DNA of 64,000 bases from Halomicroarcula saliterrae (GTDB lineage Archaea; Halobacteriota; Halobacteria; Halobacteriales; Haloarculaceae): contig NZ_JAMQON010000001.1 of assembly GCF_031624395.1 (NCBI RefSeq), forward strand, positions 434,001 through 498,000, in the 5' to 3' direction. Position numbers and translations under genes: made by a program. Within the stretch, counting starts at the first letter, position 1; each line of letters starts with the position of its first letter. Positions 24,756-33,854 of this stretch are shown here, one piece after another. Below the pieces are notes generated by a model. That model was not told where the DNA came from, made no database searches, and saw only the letters and a program-made list of their open reading frames with translations.

Positions 24756-26258
24756 TCAGTTCCCGGCCCGCTCCGACGGGGTCGCGTCACCGAGATAGGT
24801 CGCCGTGAGGTAGGCGTCGATGTCGGCGACGATGTCGCCCTCGTAGGTCCAGAACCCGTCGTACTCGTTGTCGCCGTCGAGTTCGTGGGCCAGCAGGGCC
24901 GCCCGCCGGTCCGGGTCCCCACCGCCGTCGTAGACGACGAACCACGAGTTCGCTATCTCCTCGTTGGCTATCTCGTGGATGGTCACGCCCGGCACCGTCG
25001 TCTCCGTGTCCGGGGTGCCATAGACGTGCACGTCGACGCCGCTCGCGGCGAGGCGCTCGTAGATACGGGCGGCCCCGTCGTCGCCGACCAGATTCGAGAG
25101 CCGCTGGAAGCCGGCGTGTAGCGTGCCGGAACCGGTCCGGTTGGCAAGCAGTTCCACGCTGTGGCTCACGTCGACGAGGAGCCCCTTCTCGGCGGTCGAG
25201 GCGCCAAACACCGACCGTTCGAGCTTCGTCAGCAGGTCGCTCGTGTGTCGCTTCCCGAGCCCGTCGGTCGTCGCCGACTCGATGTCGATAGCCCCCCGGA
25301 GCGCGGGGACGGATTCGCTGGCCAGCAGATTGTCGCCGTGGTGCAACAGCGCCACCGACCGGGGCTGGTCGACATCGAGCGAGGCCGTCCGAACGTCGAC
25401 CCCGTGGCGCCCGACGTACCGCTCGACGACGGCCAGCTCCTCCGGCGGGCCGCTGTAGTTGCACACGGTCAGAGTCGGTGCGTCGGCTCGCACGCCGGCC
25501 AAGATATCCCGGAGCGAGTCGGCGATTGGACCGTCGGCCGGACGGGTGACACGCGACTGCTCGGTGTCGTCGACGCCCGCCGGGCCGTCGGCCGCGTCGG
25601 CTGACTGTCGGCCCGGCTGGAACGGTGTCCAGTCCGTGGTCCCACTGGGGTGGCCGAGCACGCGGAGCTGCGCGCTCTCCTCGGTCTCGCGGACCTCGAT
25701 AACGCCGTCGACGAACGACCGGAGCTGCTGGAGGTGCTCCTCGTCTATCGTGTCGGCGTGGGCCACGACGAAGCCGACGCCGTCGGCGTCGCTGATGCGG
25801 CTGGTGACGACGTGGAGAAAGCGGACGACCTGCTCGGGCGCGGCGTACATCGACATCGTCGTCAGGGAGAGCAGGCCAAAGCGGAGCCGGGAGGAGTGGT
25901 CGGCGTAGAGCCGCTCCAGCAGCGTCGTCAGCTCCATCCCGATGCCCGTGAGGTCGGCGGGCGAACTCACGCGGCTGTCGAGCGGCCCGACCCCCTCGGA
26001 CCCGTGTGAGTCTCCGACGCAGTCCACCACGCCGAGGGGGAGCGCCTCGGCCGGTCCGTCGGTGAACTCGGCCAGCGAGGTCCGCACGTCGGCGGCGCTG
26101 GCGTCCGTCGAGACCACGGCCACGCCCTCCTCGTCGAACCCCGCCGCCAGCAGCTCCATGGTGAGTGTCCGTTTCCCGGTCATCGGCGGGCCGACGACGA
26201 GCATCGTCGAGCCGGGAGGGATTCCCTCGACGGGCAGTAACGATCCGACAGTAAACAT
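24756..26258 (-). CDS. HTR-like protein: RecA/KaiC-type ATPase with DICT domain
   Basis: A 500-residue two-part protein. The N-terminal 220 residues are a RecA/KaiC-like ATPase with Walker A GPPMTGK (23-29) and a sensory-rhodopsin-transducer-neighbour type layout. After an acidic linker the C-terminal part (about 340-490) reads like a DICT sensory domain: GTLHAGFQRLSNLVGDDGAARIYERLA, VDVHVYGTPD, SWFVVYDGGGD and DGFWTYEGDIV. This combination is what haloarchaeal annotations call HTR-like proteins. A signalling role is likely; partner and signal are unknown. Confidence 0.75.
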   Translation of the reverse strand: MFTVGSLLPVEGIPPGSTMLVVGPPMTGKRTLTMELLAAGFDEEGVAVVSTDASAADVRTSLAEFTDGPAEALPLGVVDCVGDSHGSEGVGPLDSRVSSPADLTGIGMELTTLLERLYADHSSRLRFGLLSLTTMSMYAAPEQVVRFLHVVTSRISDADGVGFVVAHADTIDEEHLQQLRSFVDGVIEVRETEESAQLRVLGHPSGTTDWTPFQPGRQSADAADGPAGVDDTEQSRVTRPADGPIADSLRDILAGVRADAPTLTVCNYSGPPEELAVVERYVGRHGVDVRTASLDVDQPRSVALLHHGDNLLASESVPALRGAIDIESATTDGLGKRHTSDLLTKLERSVFGASTAEKGLLVDVSHSVELLANRTGSGTLHAGFQRLSNLVGDDGAARIYERLAASGVDVHVYGTPDTETTVPGVTIHEIANEEIANSWFVVYDGGGDPDRRAALLAHELDGDNEYDGFWTYEGDIVADIDAYLTATYLGDATPSERAGN

Positions 26259-26320
26259 AGCGGCGTTACGAGAGGGTGTATTAGAAGTGTATCGCCCGAA
26301 GGTGTCGCCCGGCGTACCTG

Positions 26321-28195
26321 TTAGGCGCGTTTCTGTATCTCCTCGCGCAAGACGTTACTGACGGTGTCCCCGTCGGCTTTCCCCCGCAGCGCGCCCATAC
26401 ACTCGCCCATCAGCCCGGAGAACGCACCCATCCCCTCGCTCTCGACCTGGTCCGCGTTGCGCTCGACGACGTCGGCGACGGCCTCGCGCACTTCCGCATC
26501 GTCGACACCGCCCAGCCCCTCCCGCTCGACCGCTTGCGCTGCGGTCAGCTCGGGGCTCTCGGCCAGCGCCGCGAGCAGGTCCTCGATGCCCTCCCGGGGC
26601 ACGTCGCCGCCGTCGACCAGTTCGAGCGTCTCGCGGAGGTGGTCGTCGGTCAGCGCCCCGACGGCCACGCCGTCGCGGCGCAGTTCCGTCAGCGTCGATT
26701 CGAGCGTCCCGGCCGCGAGCGTCGCGTCGACGCCGCTCTCGACCACCGACTCGAACAGCGGCCACCGCTGTCCGTAGGCCACCTGCTCGGCGAGCCCCGA
26801 ATCGAGGCCGAACGCCGCCTCGTAGCGCGCGACCTTCTCGGTGAGCAGCTCCGGCGTCGCCACCTCGCTTGGGTCGGGTTCGACCGGCGGCACGTCAGTC
26901 TCGGGGTACATGCGGGCCGCGCCGGGCAGGGGCCGGAGGTACCGGGAGGTGCCGTCCTCCATCGCGTCGCGGGTCTCCTCGGGCACGCCGTCCATGGCCG
27001 TCTCGGCCCGCTCGACGACCGCGTCGATAGCCAGCTCGGCGGTTTCGGGGTCGTCCGCGACGAGGGCGACGGCGTCCTCGGGACCGGCCCCGACGGCCGC
27101 TCGCAGGGACTCGACTTCAGCCTCGGTGACGCCGTAGGCCGGCAGTTCGTCCGTGTGGAAGATGCCGCCGGCACCGTGGCGCTTGGCGTGGTCGGAGAAC
27201 TCCGTACCGAGCCGGCGGTCGGGCTGTATCTCCCGGCCGACGAGGCCGTCGAACCCCTCCAGCAGGACCGCCTGCACGCGCCCGCCGCTGTCGAGGGCAC
27301 CGCCGATGACGCCCGAGTCGGTCCCCTCGAACACGTCGGTCACGTCCTGTGGGTCGCCGACCGCGGCGTCGCGCTCGCCCAGCTCCGCCGCGATGTCGAT
27401 GAGTTCGACCTGCCTGCGGACCTCGTTGCGGACCAGGTCGTCGATGTCGTCGAGGCTCTGGACGCCCTTCAGCTCGATGCGGGCGCCCTCGGCGATGGAG
27501 ACGTTCACGTCCTGGCGAATCGTCCCGAGGCCGCGCTTTACCTTCCCCGTCGAGCGAAGCAGCATGCCGATGCGCTCGGCGGCCTCGCGGGCCTGCTCGG
27601 GCGAGCGGATGTCGGGCTTGGTACCGATTTCGACCAGCGGAATCCCGAGCCGGTCGAGCGAGAAGCGAACGCCCGAGTCGGTCTCCTCGACGCGCTGGCA
27701 GGACTCCTCTTCCAGCAGCATGTCCTCGATGCCGACGGGTCCCTCGCTCGTCTGTATCTCGCCGTCGTTGGCCACCAGCATGGACCGCTGGAACCCCGTG
27801 GTGTTCGAGCCGTCGACGACTATCTTCCGCATCACGTTCACCTGGTCGACCACGTGCATCTCCATCAGCTGGCCGATCTCCATGGCCGTCTCCATGGCCT
27901 CGCGGTCGACCCGGTGGGGCGGCTCGTCGTCTTCCTCGACCAGACAGGTGGTGTCGTAGGCGAGGTACTCGAACTCGCGGTCGACCATGCTCTCCTCCAG
28001 GGCGGCGTCGTCTATCTCGCCCAGCTCGCTTTTCGTCGGGTGGAGATATCTGGTGAAGGTGTGGTCGGCGGCCTCCGGCTCCCGCAGCGCGGTCGGACAC
28101 GCACAGAACAGCTTCGTGGCCGTATCCAGCTGCTGGTGGATTTCAAGCCCGGCTACGAGTCCGAGCGCCTCGTAGTCGAAATCGGCGTCAGTCAT
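26321..28195 (-). CDS. gatE: Glu-tRNA(Gln) amidotransferase subunit E
   Basis: A 624-residue archaeal GatE. With GatD it converts Glu-tRNA(Gln) to Gln-tRNA(Gln). The GatB-like cradle domain starts with GLVAGLEIHQQLDT and contains the CACPT zinc-type cysteines, GTIRQDVNVSI and an inserted AspRS-like domain (about 270-400); the C-terminal helical/YqeY part binds tRNA and ends with GECMGALRGKADG. The start MTDADFDYEALG is chosen because 17 upstream in-frame codons do not fit the family. Haloarchaea lack a dedicated glutaminyl-tRNA synthetase route, so this is essential. Confidence 0.96.
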   Translation of the reverse strand: MTDADFDYEALGLVAGLEIHQQLDTATKLFCACPTALREPEAADHTFTRYLHPTKSELGEIDDAALEESMVDREFEYLAYDTTCLVEEDDEPPHRVDREAMETAMEIGQLMEMHVVDQVNVMRKIVVDGSNTTGFQRSMLVANDGEIQTSEGPVGIEDMLLEEESCQRVEETDSGVRFSLDRLGIPLVEIGTKPDIRSPEQAREAAERIGMLLRSTGKVKRGLGTIRQDVNVSIAEGARIELKGVQSLDDIDDLVRNEVRRQVELIDIAAELGERDAAVGDPQDVTDVFEGTDSGVIGGALDSGGRVQAVLLEGFDGLVGREIQPDRRLGTEFSDHAKRHGAGGIFHTDELPAYGVTEAEVESLRAAVGAGPEDAVALVADDPETAELAIDAVVERAETAMDGVPEETRDAMEDGTSRYLRPLPGAARMYPETDVPPVEPDPSEVATPELLTEKVARYEAAFGLDSGLAEQVAYGQRWPLFESVVESGVDATLAAGTLESTLTELRRDGVAVGALTDDHLRETLELVDGGDVPREGIEDLLAALAESPELTAAQAVEREGLGGVDDAEVREAVADVVERNADQVESEGMGAFSGLMGECMGALRGKADGDTVSNVLREEIQKRA

Positions 28196-28296
28196 TATGG
28201 TCGTCTGCGGGACCGGGGGCCAAAAAACGCTCCCTTCGGCTTCCACTCCCGGGACGCGGAACGGTCACAGTCCCGGCGAAAACTGTAAATCGCCTC

Positions 28297-28316
28297 TCGT
28301 ATAACTGAGTATACGA
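28297..28316. promoter_or_regulatory. Palindromic operator at the vapBC start
   Basis: Perfect inverted repeat with 7-bp arms, TCGTATA and TATACGA, and a 6-base spacer; the last A is the first base of the vapB ATG. VapB-type antitoxins commonly autoregulate by binding such repeats at their own promoter. A TATA-like element TGTAAAT lies at 28284-28290, so a bound repressor would cover the transcription start. The operator role is inferred. Confidence 0.55.
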
Positions 28317-28555
28317 TGAGTAAAACGATTCGTGTCTCCGAGGAGTTTCACGAACTCGTTCGTGCGCACAACCACGAGGGCGAGACGATGGAGGAGACGC
28401 TCCGACGGCTCACCCGCGGGCCGGACCCCGACGTGCTCGCCGAGGTCATCAGCGGGGGTGACGAGCGGGCGGCAGCCGCGCTGCGAGACGCTGTCGAACG
28501 GAGACGCGAGCGCGGTCGGGAGCGACGTGATGGGGTTCGTGAACGGTTCGAATGA
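28316..28555 (+). CDS. vapB: VapB-type antitoxin
   Basis: A 79-residue protein whose first 45 residues (KTIRVSEEFHELV, then TMEETLRRL) have the ribbon-helix-helix/antitoxin pattern common in haloarchaeal VapB proteins. The C-terminal part is Arg/Glu-rich and likely wraps the toxin. It overlaps the PIN-domain toxin start by 4 bases (ATGA), the usual toxin-antitoxin arrangement. Confidence 0.85.
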   Translation: MSKTIRVSEEFHELVRAHNHEGETMEETLRRLTRGPDPDVLAEVISGGDERAAAALRDAVERRRERGRERRDGVRERFE

Positions 28556-28947
28556 TACTTGACACCTCGTTTTTGCTCGACCTCAAGGACGGCGACGAAG
28601 CCGCGTTCGACCGAGCGGTCGCGCTGTACGACCGGGGAGTCGTCCAGCGGGTCGCGATGCCGTCGGTGTGGGAACTCCACTACGGTGCGGCATACACTGA
28701 CTCGGCGGACGAACGCCGTCGTGTCCGGAATCTCCTGTTGATGTATCCCCACGCCGATATCGACCAGGAGACGGCTCGGCGCGGGGCCGAACTGCTGGCG
28801 AGAGCCGACAGTGGGGCTGGTGGCGCGAACGGCGTCGATACCGAGGACGGGCTAATCGGGGCCGTTGCGGACAGACTTGGCGAGCGAGTTCTGACCGACA
28901 ACGTCGACGACTTCGACCGGTTGGGCGTCGAGTACGAGACCTACTAA
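28552..28947 (+). CDS. vapC: VapC-type PIN-domain ribonuclease toxin
   Basis: A 131-residue PIN-domain protein. The metal-binding acidic residues are in place: D4 in MILDTSF, E41 in VWELHYG, D99 in TEDG and D116/D119 in LTDNVDDFDRLG. Such toxins cleave specific RNAs, often tRNA or rRNA, and are held inactive by VapB. The protein appears complete and catalytically competent. The target is unknown. Confidence 0.9.
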   Translation: MILDTSFLLDLKDGDEAAFDRAVALYDRGVVQRVAMPSVWELHYGAAYTDSADERRRVRNLLLMYPHADIDQETARRGAELLARADSGAGGANGVDTEDGLIGAVADRLGERVLTDNVDDFDRLGVEYETY

Positions 28948-29023
28948 TCGCTGGTCATCGCTCACGGCTCGCTTCGCTCGCTGCTCGCCATTTCCGAGAG
29001 CCCGAGCGAAGCGAGGGGTCCCG

Positions 29024-30430
29024 CTACTCGTCTCCGAGAATCCCCCGATGGGTCATCTTCTCCGGGTCGAGCACCTCGTCGACCTCGTCCTCGTCGAGGT
29101 ACCCCTCTTCGAGGACGACCTCACGGATGGTCTTGTCCTCCGCGAGCGCCTTCTTGGCGACCTTGCTGGCCTTGTCGTAGCCGATAGCCGGATTGAGCGC
29201 CGTCGCCAGTGCCATCGACTGCTCGACGCGCTCGGCGCAGTGTTCGGCGTCGGCTTCGAGCTTGGCGACGAACTTCTCGGCGAACACCTCCGACCCGTTG
29301 GCGATGAGCCGTGCGGACTGCAGGAAGTTCGAGGCCAGCACGGGTTTGTAGAGGTTCAGGTCTATCTGGCCCTCGGCGGCGCCCGCCGAGACCGCGGCGT
29401 CGTTGCCGACGACCTGCTTGTGGAGCTGGTTGACCGACTCGGCGACGACGGGGTTGATCTTCCCGGGCATGATGGAGGAGCCGGGCTGGTTCTCCGGCTG
29501 GTCTATCTCGCCGAGCCCGTTGCGCGGCCCGGAGGCGAGCAGCCGGAGGTCGTTGGCGATCTTGTTCAGCGAACCGGCGACGGTGCGCAGGGCGCCGTGG
29601 GCCTCGCTCATCGCGTCGTGGGCGGCCTGGGCCTCGAAGTGATTGTCGGCCTCGCGGAAGTTCAGGTCGGTCTCCTCGCTGATGTACTCGGCCGCCTTCG
29701 CGGGGAACTCGGGGTGGGTGTTCAGCCCCGTGCCGACGGCGGTCCCGCCGAGTGCGAGTTCCGAGAGCCGACTGTGGGTGTCCTCGACGCGGGCGATGCC
29801 TTTCTCGACCTGCGTGCGGTAGCCCGAGAACTCCTGTCCCAGCGTGATGGGCGTGGCGTCCTGCAGGTGGGTGCGGCCGGTCTTGACGACGCCGTCGAAC
29901 TCGTCCTCTTTGTCGGCGAGCGCGTCTCGGAGCGTCTTCAGCCCGGGAATCACGTCTTTCTCGACGGCCTCCAGCGCGGCGACGTGCATCGCCGTCGGAA
30001 TCACGTCGTTGCTCGACTGCCCGAAGTTGACGTGGTCGTTGGGGTGTATCTCGCGGGTCCCGATGTCGCCGCCGTAGATTTCGGTCGCGCGGTTGCTGAT
30101 GACCTCGTTCGCGTTCATGTTCGAGGAGGTGCCCGACCCGGTCTGGAACACGTCGACCGGGAACTGGTCGTCGTGGTCGCCGGCGATGACCTCGTCCGCG
30201 GCCTCGACGATGCAGTCGGCCTTGTCGTCGGGAATCATCCCGAGGTCGCGGTTGGCCTCTGCGGCGGCCTTCTTCACGACACCGAGCGCGCGGACGAACC
30301 GCCGCCCGAAGGTCACGTCGCTGATAGGGAAGTTCTCGATGGCTCGCTGTGTCTGTGCCCCCCAGTAGGCGTCGGCCGGCACCTGCATCTCTCCGAGGCT
30401 GTCCCGTTCGGTCCTGAACTCGTCGCTCAT
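29024..30430 (-). CDS. fumC: Class II fumarate hydratase
   Basis: A 468-residue homotetrameric iron-independent fumarase interconverting fumarate and malate in the citric acid cycle. The superfamily signature GSSIMPGKINPV and TGSGTSSNMNANEV, GRTHLQDATP and the N-terminal GEMQVPADAYWGAQTQR are all present. Length is normal. It is monocistronic between vapC and FEN1, with a short GC-rich inverted-repeat region downstream of it. Confidence 0.97.
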   Translation of the reverse strand: MSDEFRTERDSLGEMQVPADAYWGAQTQRAIENFPISDVTFGRRFVRALGVVKKAAAEANRDLGMIPDDKADCIVEAADEVIAGDHDDQFPVDVFQTGSGTSSNMNANEVISNRATEIYGGDIGTREIHPNDHVNFGQSSNDVIPTAMHVAALEAVEKDVIPGLKTLRDALADKEDEFDGVVKTGRTHLQDATPITLGQEFSGYRTQVEKGIARVEDTHSRLSELALGGTAVGTGLNTHPEFPAKAAEYISEETDLNFREADNHFEAQAAHDAMSEAHGALRTVAGSLNKIANDLRLLASGPRNGLGEIDQPENQPGSSIMPGKINPVVAESVNQLHKQVVGNDAAVSAGAAEGQIDLNLYKPVLASNFLQSARLIANGSEVFAEKFVAKLEADAEHCAERVEQSMALATALNPAIGYDKASKVAKKALAEDKTIREVVLEEGYLDEDEVDEVLDPEKMTHRGILGDE

Positions 30431-30509
30431 ACCCGAGGGGTCGGCCGCCCGCTCGTAAAAGCCACCGGTCCACGTCGCCGTCGCCAGTTCTGCCGGCCTA
30501 CGGGGGAGC

Positions 30510-31490
30510 TCAGGTCCAGCGGTCCAGCCCGGTCTGGACGACCGACTCGTCGATTCGCTCGAAGCCCCGCCGGACCTCCTCGGCGTCGACCTCCCACTCC
30601 TCGGTGACGAACGCGCGGGCGGCGTCGAGGTCGGGGTCGATATCGTCTGGAATCTCGTAGTCGTCGCTCACGGCGGGGTCGAGAAACAGCGAGCGGATGC
30701 GGTCGGCGTGGTCGATATGTTCGCCTCGCTCCTCCAGGACCGCAAAGAGGTCTCCGTGTTCGTCGAGTAGCTTGACCGCGGTTTTGGGCCCGATACCCGA
30801 GATACCCTCGTTGAAGTCCGTCCCCATGAGGATGGCGGCGTCGACCAGTTGCTCCCAGGTGAGTCCGGTCGCGTCGAGCGTGGCCTCGAAGTCCATCAGC
30901 TCGGGGTCGCCCTTCGAGGTGAGCTGGCGCAGGGTGTAGGGCGCGCCAAAGAGCAGGGCGTCGTAGTCCTCGGTGCCGACGTAGTCAACGTCGCCCTGCC
31001 GGGCCATGTAGGCGGCCTGCCCCTCCCCTTCGGCTGGGGCGTCGACGACGGGGACGTCGAGCAGGGAGAGCAGTTCGCGGGTCGTCTCGACGATCGTCTG
31101 TGTCAGTCGCTGGGTCCGAGAATCGAGCTTCGCGACCCGGACCGAATCGCCGGACTCGCGGGCGTCTGCCAGTTGCTCCTCGTACTTCTCGCGCTGGTCG
31201 CGGCGCTTCTGGACCTCGTCGTCCTTGAGCTCGGTGACCGCGCCGTCGAAGACGAACACGGGCGTCAGGTCGTGCTCGAAGAACTTCGGCAGTCCCTGGA
31301 CGACGCCGATGAGGTTCGCCACTTCGGCGCCGTCGTCGGTGGTGTACTTGTGGTCGCTCGTGAACTTCACCGTCGTCGTGAGATACCGGTAGAGCCAGTT
31401 GTGGGCGTCGACCGCGACCACAGTCCCGTCCAGGTCCTCGAAAGCGACGTCTTCGAGCGCCGCCAGCGAGCGCAGGTCAGCGTTTCCCAT
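30510..31490 (-). CDS. fen: Flap endonuclease FEN1
   Basis: A 326-residue structure-specific 5' flap endonuclease that processes Okazaki fragments and repair intermediates. The N-domain starts MGNADLRSL with the [12 protein letters not shown] and FVFDG metal-site strands, the I-domain has [12 protein letters not shown] and GTEDYD, and the helix-hairpin-helix [10 protein letters not shown] follows. The C-terminus QTGLDRWT is a PIP-box-like PCNA-binding tail, though with Thr instead of the usual aromatic at the last position. Start chosen at MGNADL, as in the family. Confidence 0.95.
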   Translation of the reverse strand: MGNADLRSLAALEDVAFEDLDGTVVAVDAHNWLYRYLTTTVKFTSDHKYTTDDGAEVANLIGVVQGLPKFFEHDLTPVFVFDGAVTELKDDEVQKRRDQREKYEEQLADARESGDSVRVAKLDSRTQRLTQTIVETTRELLSLLDVPVVDAPAEGEGQAAYMARQGDVDYVGTEDYDALLFGAPYTLRQLTSKGDPELMDFEATLDATGLTWEQLVDAAILMGTDFNEGISGIGPKTAVKLLDEHGDLFAVLEERGEHIDHADRIRSLFLDPAVSDDYEIPDDIDPDLDAARAFVTEEWEVDAEEVRRGFERIDESVVQTGLDRWT

Positions 31491-31583
31491 TGGACGGGCG
31501 TTGGGTGGACAGCGATTTGAATCATCCGGGTCCGACTCCGGACGAAGCGTGCCCCGTACTGGGGCGCGGCCGAGCAATCCCGG

Positions 31584-32108
31584 TCAGGTGGGCGCGTCGA
31601 GGACGTCTGGCGGCTCGCCGTCTATGTGCTCGTCCAGGAAGGCCTGCTCCTCGTCGGACAGGTCCCGCTCGCGGAACACCGCCAGTCCCGCTCGGTAGCG
31701 TTCCGCGCTCCGGTCGCCGGGCCATTCGAGTGTCAACTCGGCCAGCCCGTGTTCCACACCGGTAAAGGAGAAGCCGGCGCGATAGGCCGCCTGATACGAG
31801 AACGGGTTGTTCACGCTGATGGTGACCCGCTCGTAGCCCCGCTCGCGGGCCCGCTCGCGGACGAACCGGAGTAGCCGCGGTCCGAGCCGCTCGCCTCGGC
31901 GGTCTCTCCGGACAGTGACGTAACGGACACACAGCGTGTCCGGGTCGGTCCGGTCGGCGTCGAACGCCACCGCGGCCACGACGCCGTCGTCGCCCACGAC
32001 GGCTTTCCCCGTCGAGGTCATCACGAACTTCCCCGCGTAGGCGAACTGTCGGTGGTCGAGCCGGAGCCGGTGGTCGTCCTCGGGCCAGCCCAGCAGCGCG
32101 AACTCCAT
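31584..32108 (-). CDS. GNAT-family N-acetyltransferase
   Basis: A 174-residue GNAT protein. The acetyl-CoA-binding motif A is seen as VRYVTVRRDRRGERLGPRLL followed by VTISVNNPFSYQAAYRAGF. Start MEFALLGWPEDD is supported by the divergent neighbour about 75 bases away. Haloarchaeal proteins of this type are often annotated simply as GNAT enzymes; the substrate cannot be inferred. Confidence 0.85.
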   Translation of the reverse strand: MEFALLGWPEDDHRLRLDHRQFAYAGKFVMTSTGKAVVGDDGVVAAVAFDADRTDPDTLCVRYVTVRRDRRGERLGPRLLRFVRERARERGYERVTISVNNPFSYQAAYRAGFSFTGVEHGLAELTLEWPGDRSAERYRAGLAVFRERDLSDEEQAFLDEHIDGEPPDVLDAPT

Positions 32109-32183
32109 ACGGTGTGTTCCCGCGCGGGCCATGTAGTTCCCCGCGACCCGGCCGGCTTTACCCGCGGCGGGCCAACGTCGGGT

Positions 32184-32765
32184 ATGCACGGCGATATCGG
32201 ACCGTTCGACCGGTTCGCGCCGCTGTACGACCTGCTGATGCCCCGCGCCCGCGCGAGCACGCTCCGGGCCGGGCTGGCGTGTGCCGACCGCGAGGTCGAG
32301 CGGGCGCTGGACGTCGGCGGTGGGCCGGGTCGGGCGATACGCCGGCTGGCTCTCCCCGAGCGTGTCGTCCTCGACGCGGCCCCGGGGATGACCCGCCGTG
32401 CCCGGACCCACGGCCTCGACGCGGTGCTCGGCGACGCGAGTCAGTTGCCGGTTCGCTCCGGGAGCGTCGACGCGGTGCTCGTCGTCGACGCGCTCCACCA
32501 CATGGGGCCCGTCGACGACGTGCTGTCGGAGGCGGCCCGCGTGCTCGCTCCGGGCGGCGTTCTCGTCGTCAGGGAGTTCGACCCGGGGACGCTCCGGGGC
32601 CGCGGGCTGGTCGCCGCCGAACACCTCGTCGGCTTCGACTCGGTGTTTTACCGGCCGGCGGCGCTGGCAGAACGGCTGCAGCGGGCGGGACTGGCCCCGA
32701 GAACCGTCGAGAGCGGCGTTGGCTACACGGTCGCCGGCGTCGCCGAAAACGGGGAAGCGAAGTAG
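32184..32765 (+). CDS. SAM-dependent class I methyltransferase
   Basis: A 193-residue methyltransferase of the UbiE/type 11 group. The SAM motif ALDVGGGPGRAIRRL, the second acidic strand VLDAAPGM and the VLVVDALHHM post-motif are visible. It begins MHGDIGPFDRFAPLYD. It is followed by a DUF3054-type membrane protein gene 20 bases later. The substrate is unknown; small lipids or quinones are typical for the group. Confidence 0.85.
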   Translation: MHGDIGPFDRFAPLYDLLMPRARASTLRAGLACADREVERALDVGGGPGRAIRRLALPERVVLDAAPGMTRRARTHGLDAVLGDASQLPVRSGSVDAVLVVDALHHMGPVDDVLSEAARVLAPGGVLVVREFDPGTLRGRGLVAAEHLVGFDSVFYRPAALAERLQRAGLAPRTVESGVGYTVAGVAENGEAK

Positions 32766-32785
32766 GCTGAGTCCAAAGTCGGGGC

Positions 32786-33205
32786 ATGAGCGTTGCGAGG
32801 GCGGACCTGACTCCCATCGACCTCTCCTCGAAGACGGCCACACTGGCGGCCGGCGACATCGGCGCGATACTGCTGTTCGTCGCCGTCGGTGAGTACACAC
32901 ACGGCTACAACCCGCTCGTCGACGTGGGGCGGGTCGCCGGGACCCTCGCGCCGTTTCTCATCGGGTGGCTGGCGGTGGCCGTCTTCGCCGGGCTGTACGA
33001 CAGCGACGCCCCGGGGACACTCGTCAGTTCGATTCCGGTGACGCTTCTGAGCTGGATCGGTGCAGTGTACATCGCACAGGTGCTTCGAGCGACGGCCGTC
33101 TTCCACGGGGACGCGGCGCTTACGTTCGCTATCGTCTCGGTTCTCGTCGGGGGCGCCCTGCTCTGTCTGTGGCGAGGCGGTGCGACGGTGCTACTCGACG
33201 GATAG
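32786..33205 (+). CDS. DUF3054-family membrane protein
   Basis: A 139-residue protein with four predicted membrane helices: LAAGDIGAILLFVAVGEYTHG, AGTLAPFLIGWLAVAVFAGLY, VSSIPVTLLSWIGAVYIAQVL and FAIVSVLVGGALLCLW in order. The layout and the GE(Y/x)THG region match the DUF3054 family of unknown function. It is probably co-transcribed with the methyltransferase upstream. Confidence 0.8.
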   Translation: MSVARADLTPIDLSSKTATLAAGDIGAILLFVAVGEYTHGYNPLVDVGRVAGTLAPFLIGWLAVAVFAGLYDSDAPGTLVSSIPVTLLSWIGAVYIAQVLRATAVFHGDAALTFAIVSVLVGGALLCLWRGGATVLLDG

Positions 33206-33246
33206 ACGGGTGTAGAACTGGGCGGTCGCTGGCCCGGGGCGTAGCG

Positions 33247-33414
33247 CTACCGGAGGTCGGCTACGTCGAGGGACATCGACGACTGGATCCACGCCTGGTG
33301 GTTCTCCCGGTCGTAGATGACGAACTCCTCGTCACCGATGTTCAACTCGGCGTATCGCCGTGCCGATTCCTCGCTTTGGGCGTCGTTCGTGTCGTTCGTG
33401 GCGTTCGTACTCAT
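33247..33414 (-). CDS. Small acidic haloarchaeal protein (DUF7331-like)
   Basis: A 55-residue acidic protein beginning MSTNATNDTNDAQ and ending IQSSMSLDVADLR, with a core EEFVIYDRENHQAWIQS. The pattern resembles small proteins grouped as DUF7331; that name is from memory. An in-frame ATG at 33483 is rejected because a TATA element overlaps it. The predicted transcript has an unusual 35-40 base leader with a hairpin. Function unknown. Confidence 0.65.
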   Translation of the reverse strand: MSTNATNDTNDAQSEESARRYAELNIGDEEFVIYDRENHQAWIQSSMSLDVADLR

Positions 33415-33854
33415 TGGTTTCGCCGGGGCAAGCCCCGGGACACTCCCTCCACTCTGTGATATCTCGTTACCGATTATAAGCACTCGGACCCAGTTATCAT
33501 TCCGTAAAATAACTCAGCCCAATCCCCAAGCCGACCGATATCCGATTTCAGATGCTGAAAATACCGGCTCACCCGGACCGGGTGGGCTCCTCCCGACACG
33601 GTCCGACCGCCCGTCACTCGGGTCTGCAGTCTGTCGACACTCGATAGTGAGATGCCGACAAAAGCCGTTTTGAGGCCGTACTACAGCGGTTTCGGGGGTC
33701 GAATAACGCCCCCTCGGAGTCGCGCTATATTCTCATAACTTATGGATATGCCACATCGATTAATCCAAGGAAGTATCTGGTGCCTACACAAAATACTATA
33801 CAGGATTTACGCGAAACGCTTATGTACCCATCGGCCATACTATAATTTACAATC
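33415..33854. other. AT-rich spacer between two small genes
   Basis: This 440-base spacer holds the promoter and leader of the minus-strand 55-residue gene, an interrupted palindrome CACCCGG-A-CCGGGTG at 33570-33584, and the probable promoter of the plus-strand small membrane protein (a CTTATG-type element near 33819-33825 and an AT-rich block just before the start). The middle has no gene I can support. Confidence 0.5.
33423..33438. repeat. Inverted repeat in the leader of the 55-residue gene
   Basis: CCGGGGC-AA-GCCCCGG, a perfect 7-bp arm palindrome ending 9 bases upstream of the ATG at 33414 and downstream of a TATA element (minus strand GCTTATAATC, 33474-33483). It would fold in the mRNA leader or serve as a protein-binding site. 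Confidence 0.55.

Noticed and set aside
26534-28288. Long plus-strand frame (584 codons) opposite gatE
   Set aside because: Antisense to the complete gatE gene; composition is that of a shadow frame.
28948-29023. Inverted GC-rich repeat between vapC and fumC as a regulatory RNA
   Set aside because: Short GCTCG/CGAGC repeats of this sort are common between haloarchaeal genes and more likely reflect convergent transcript ends.
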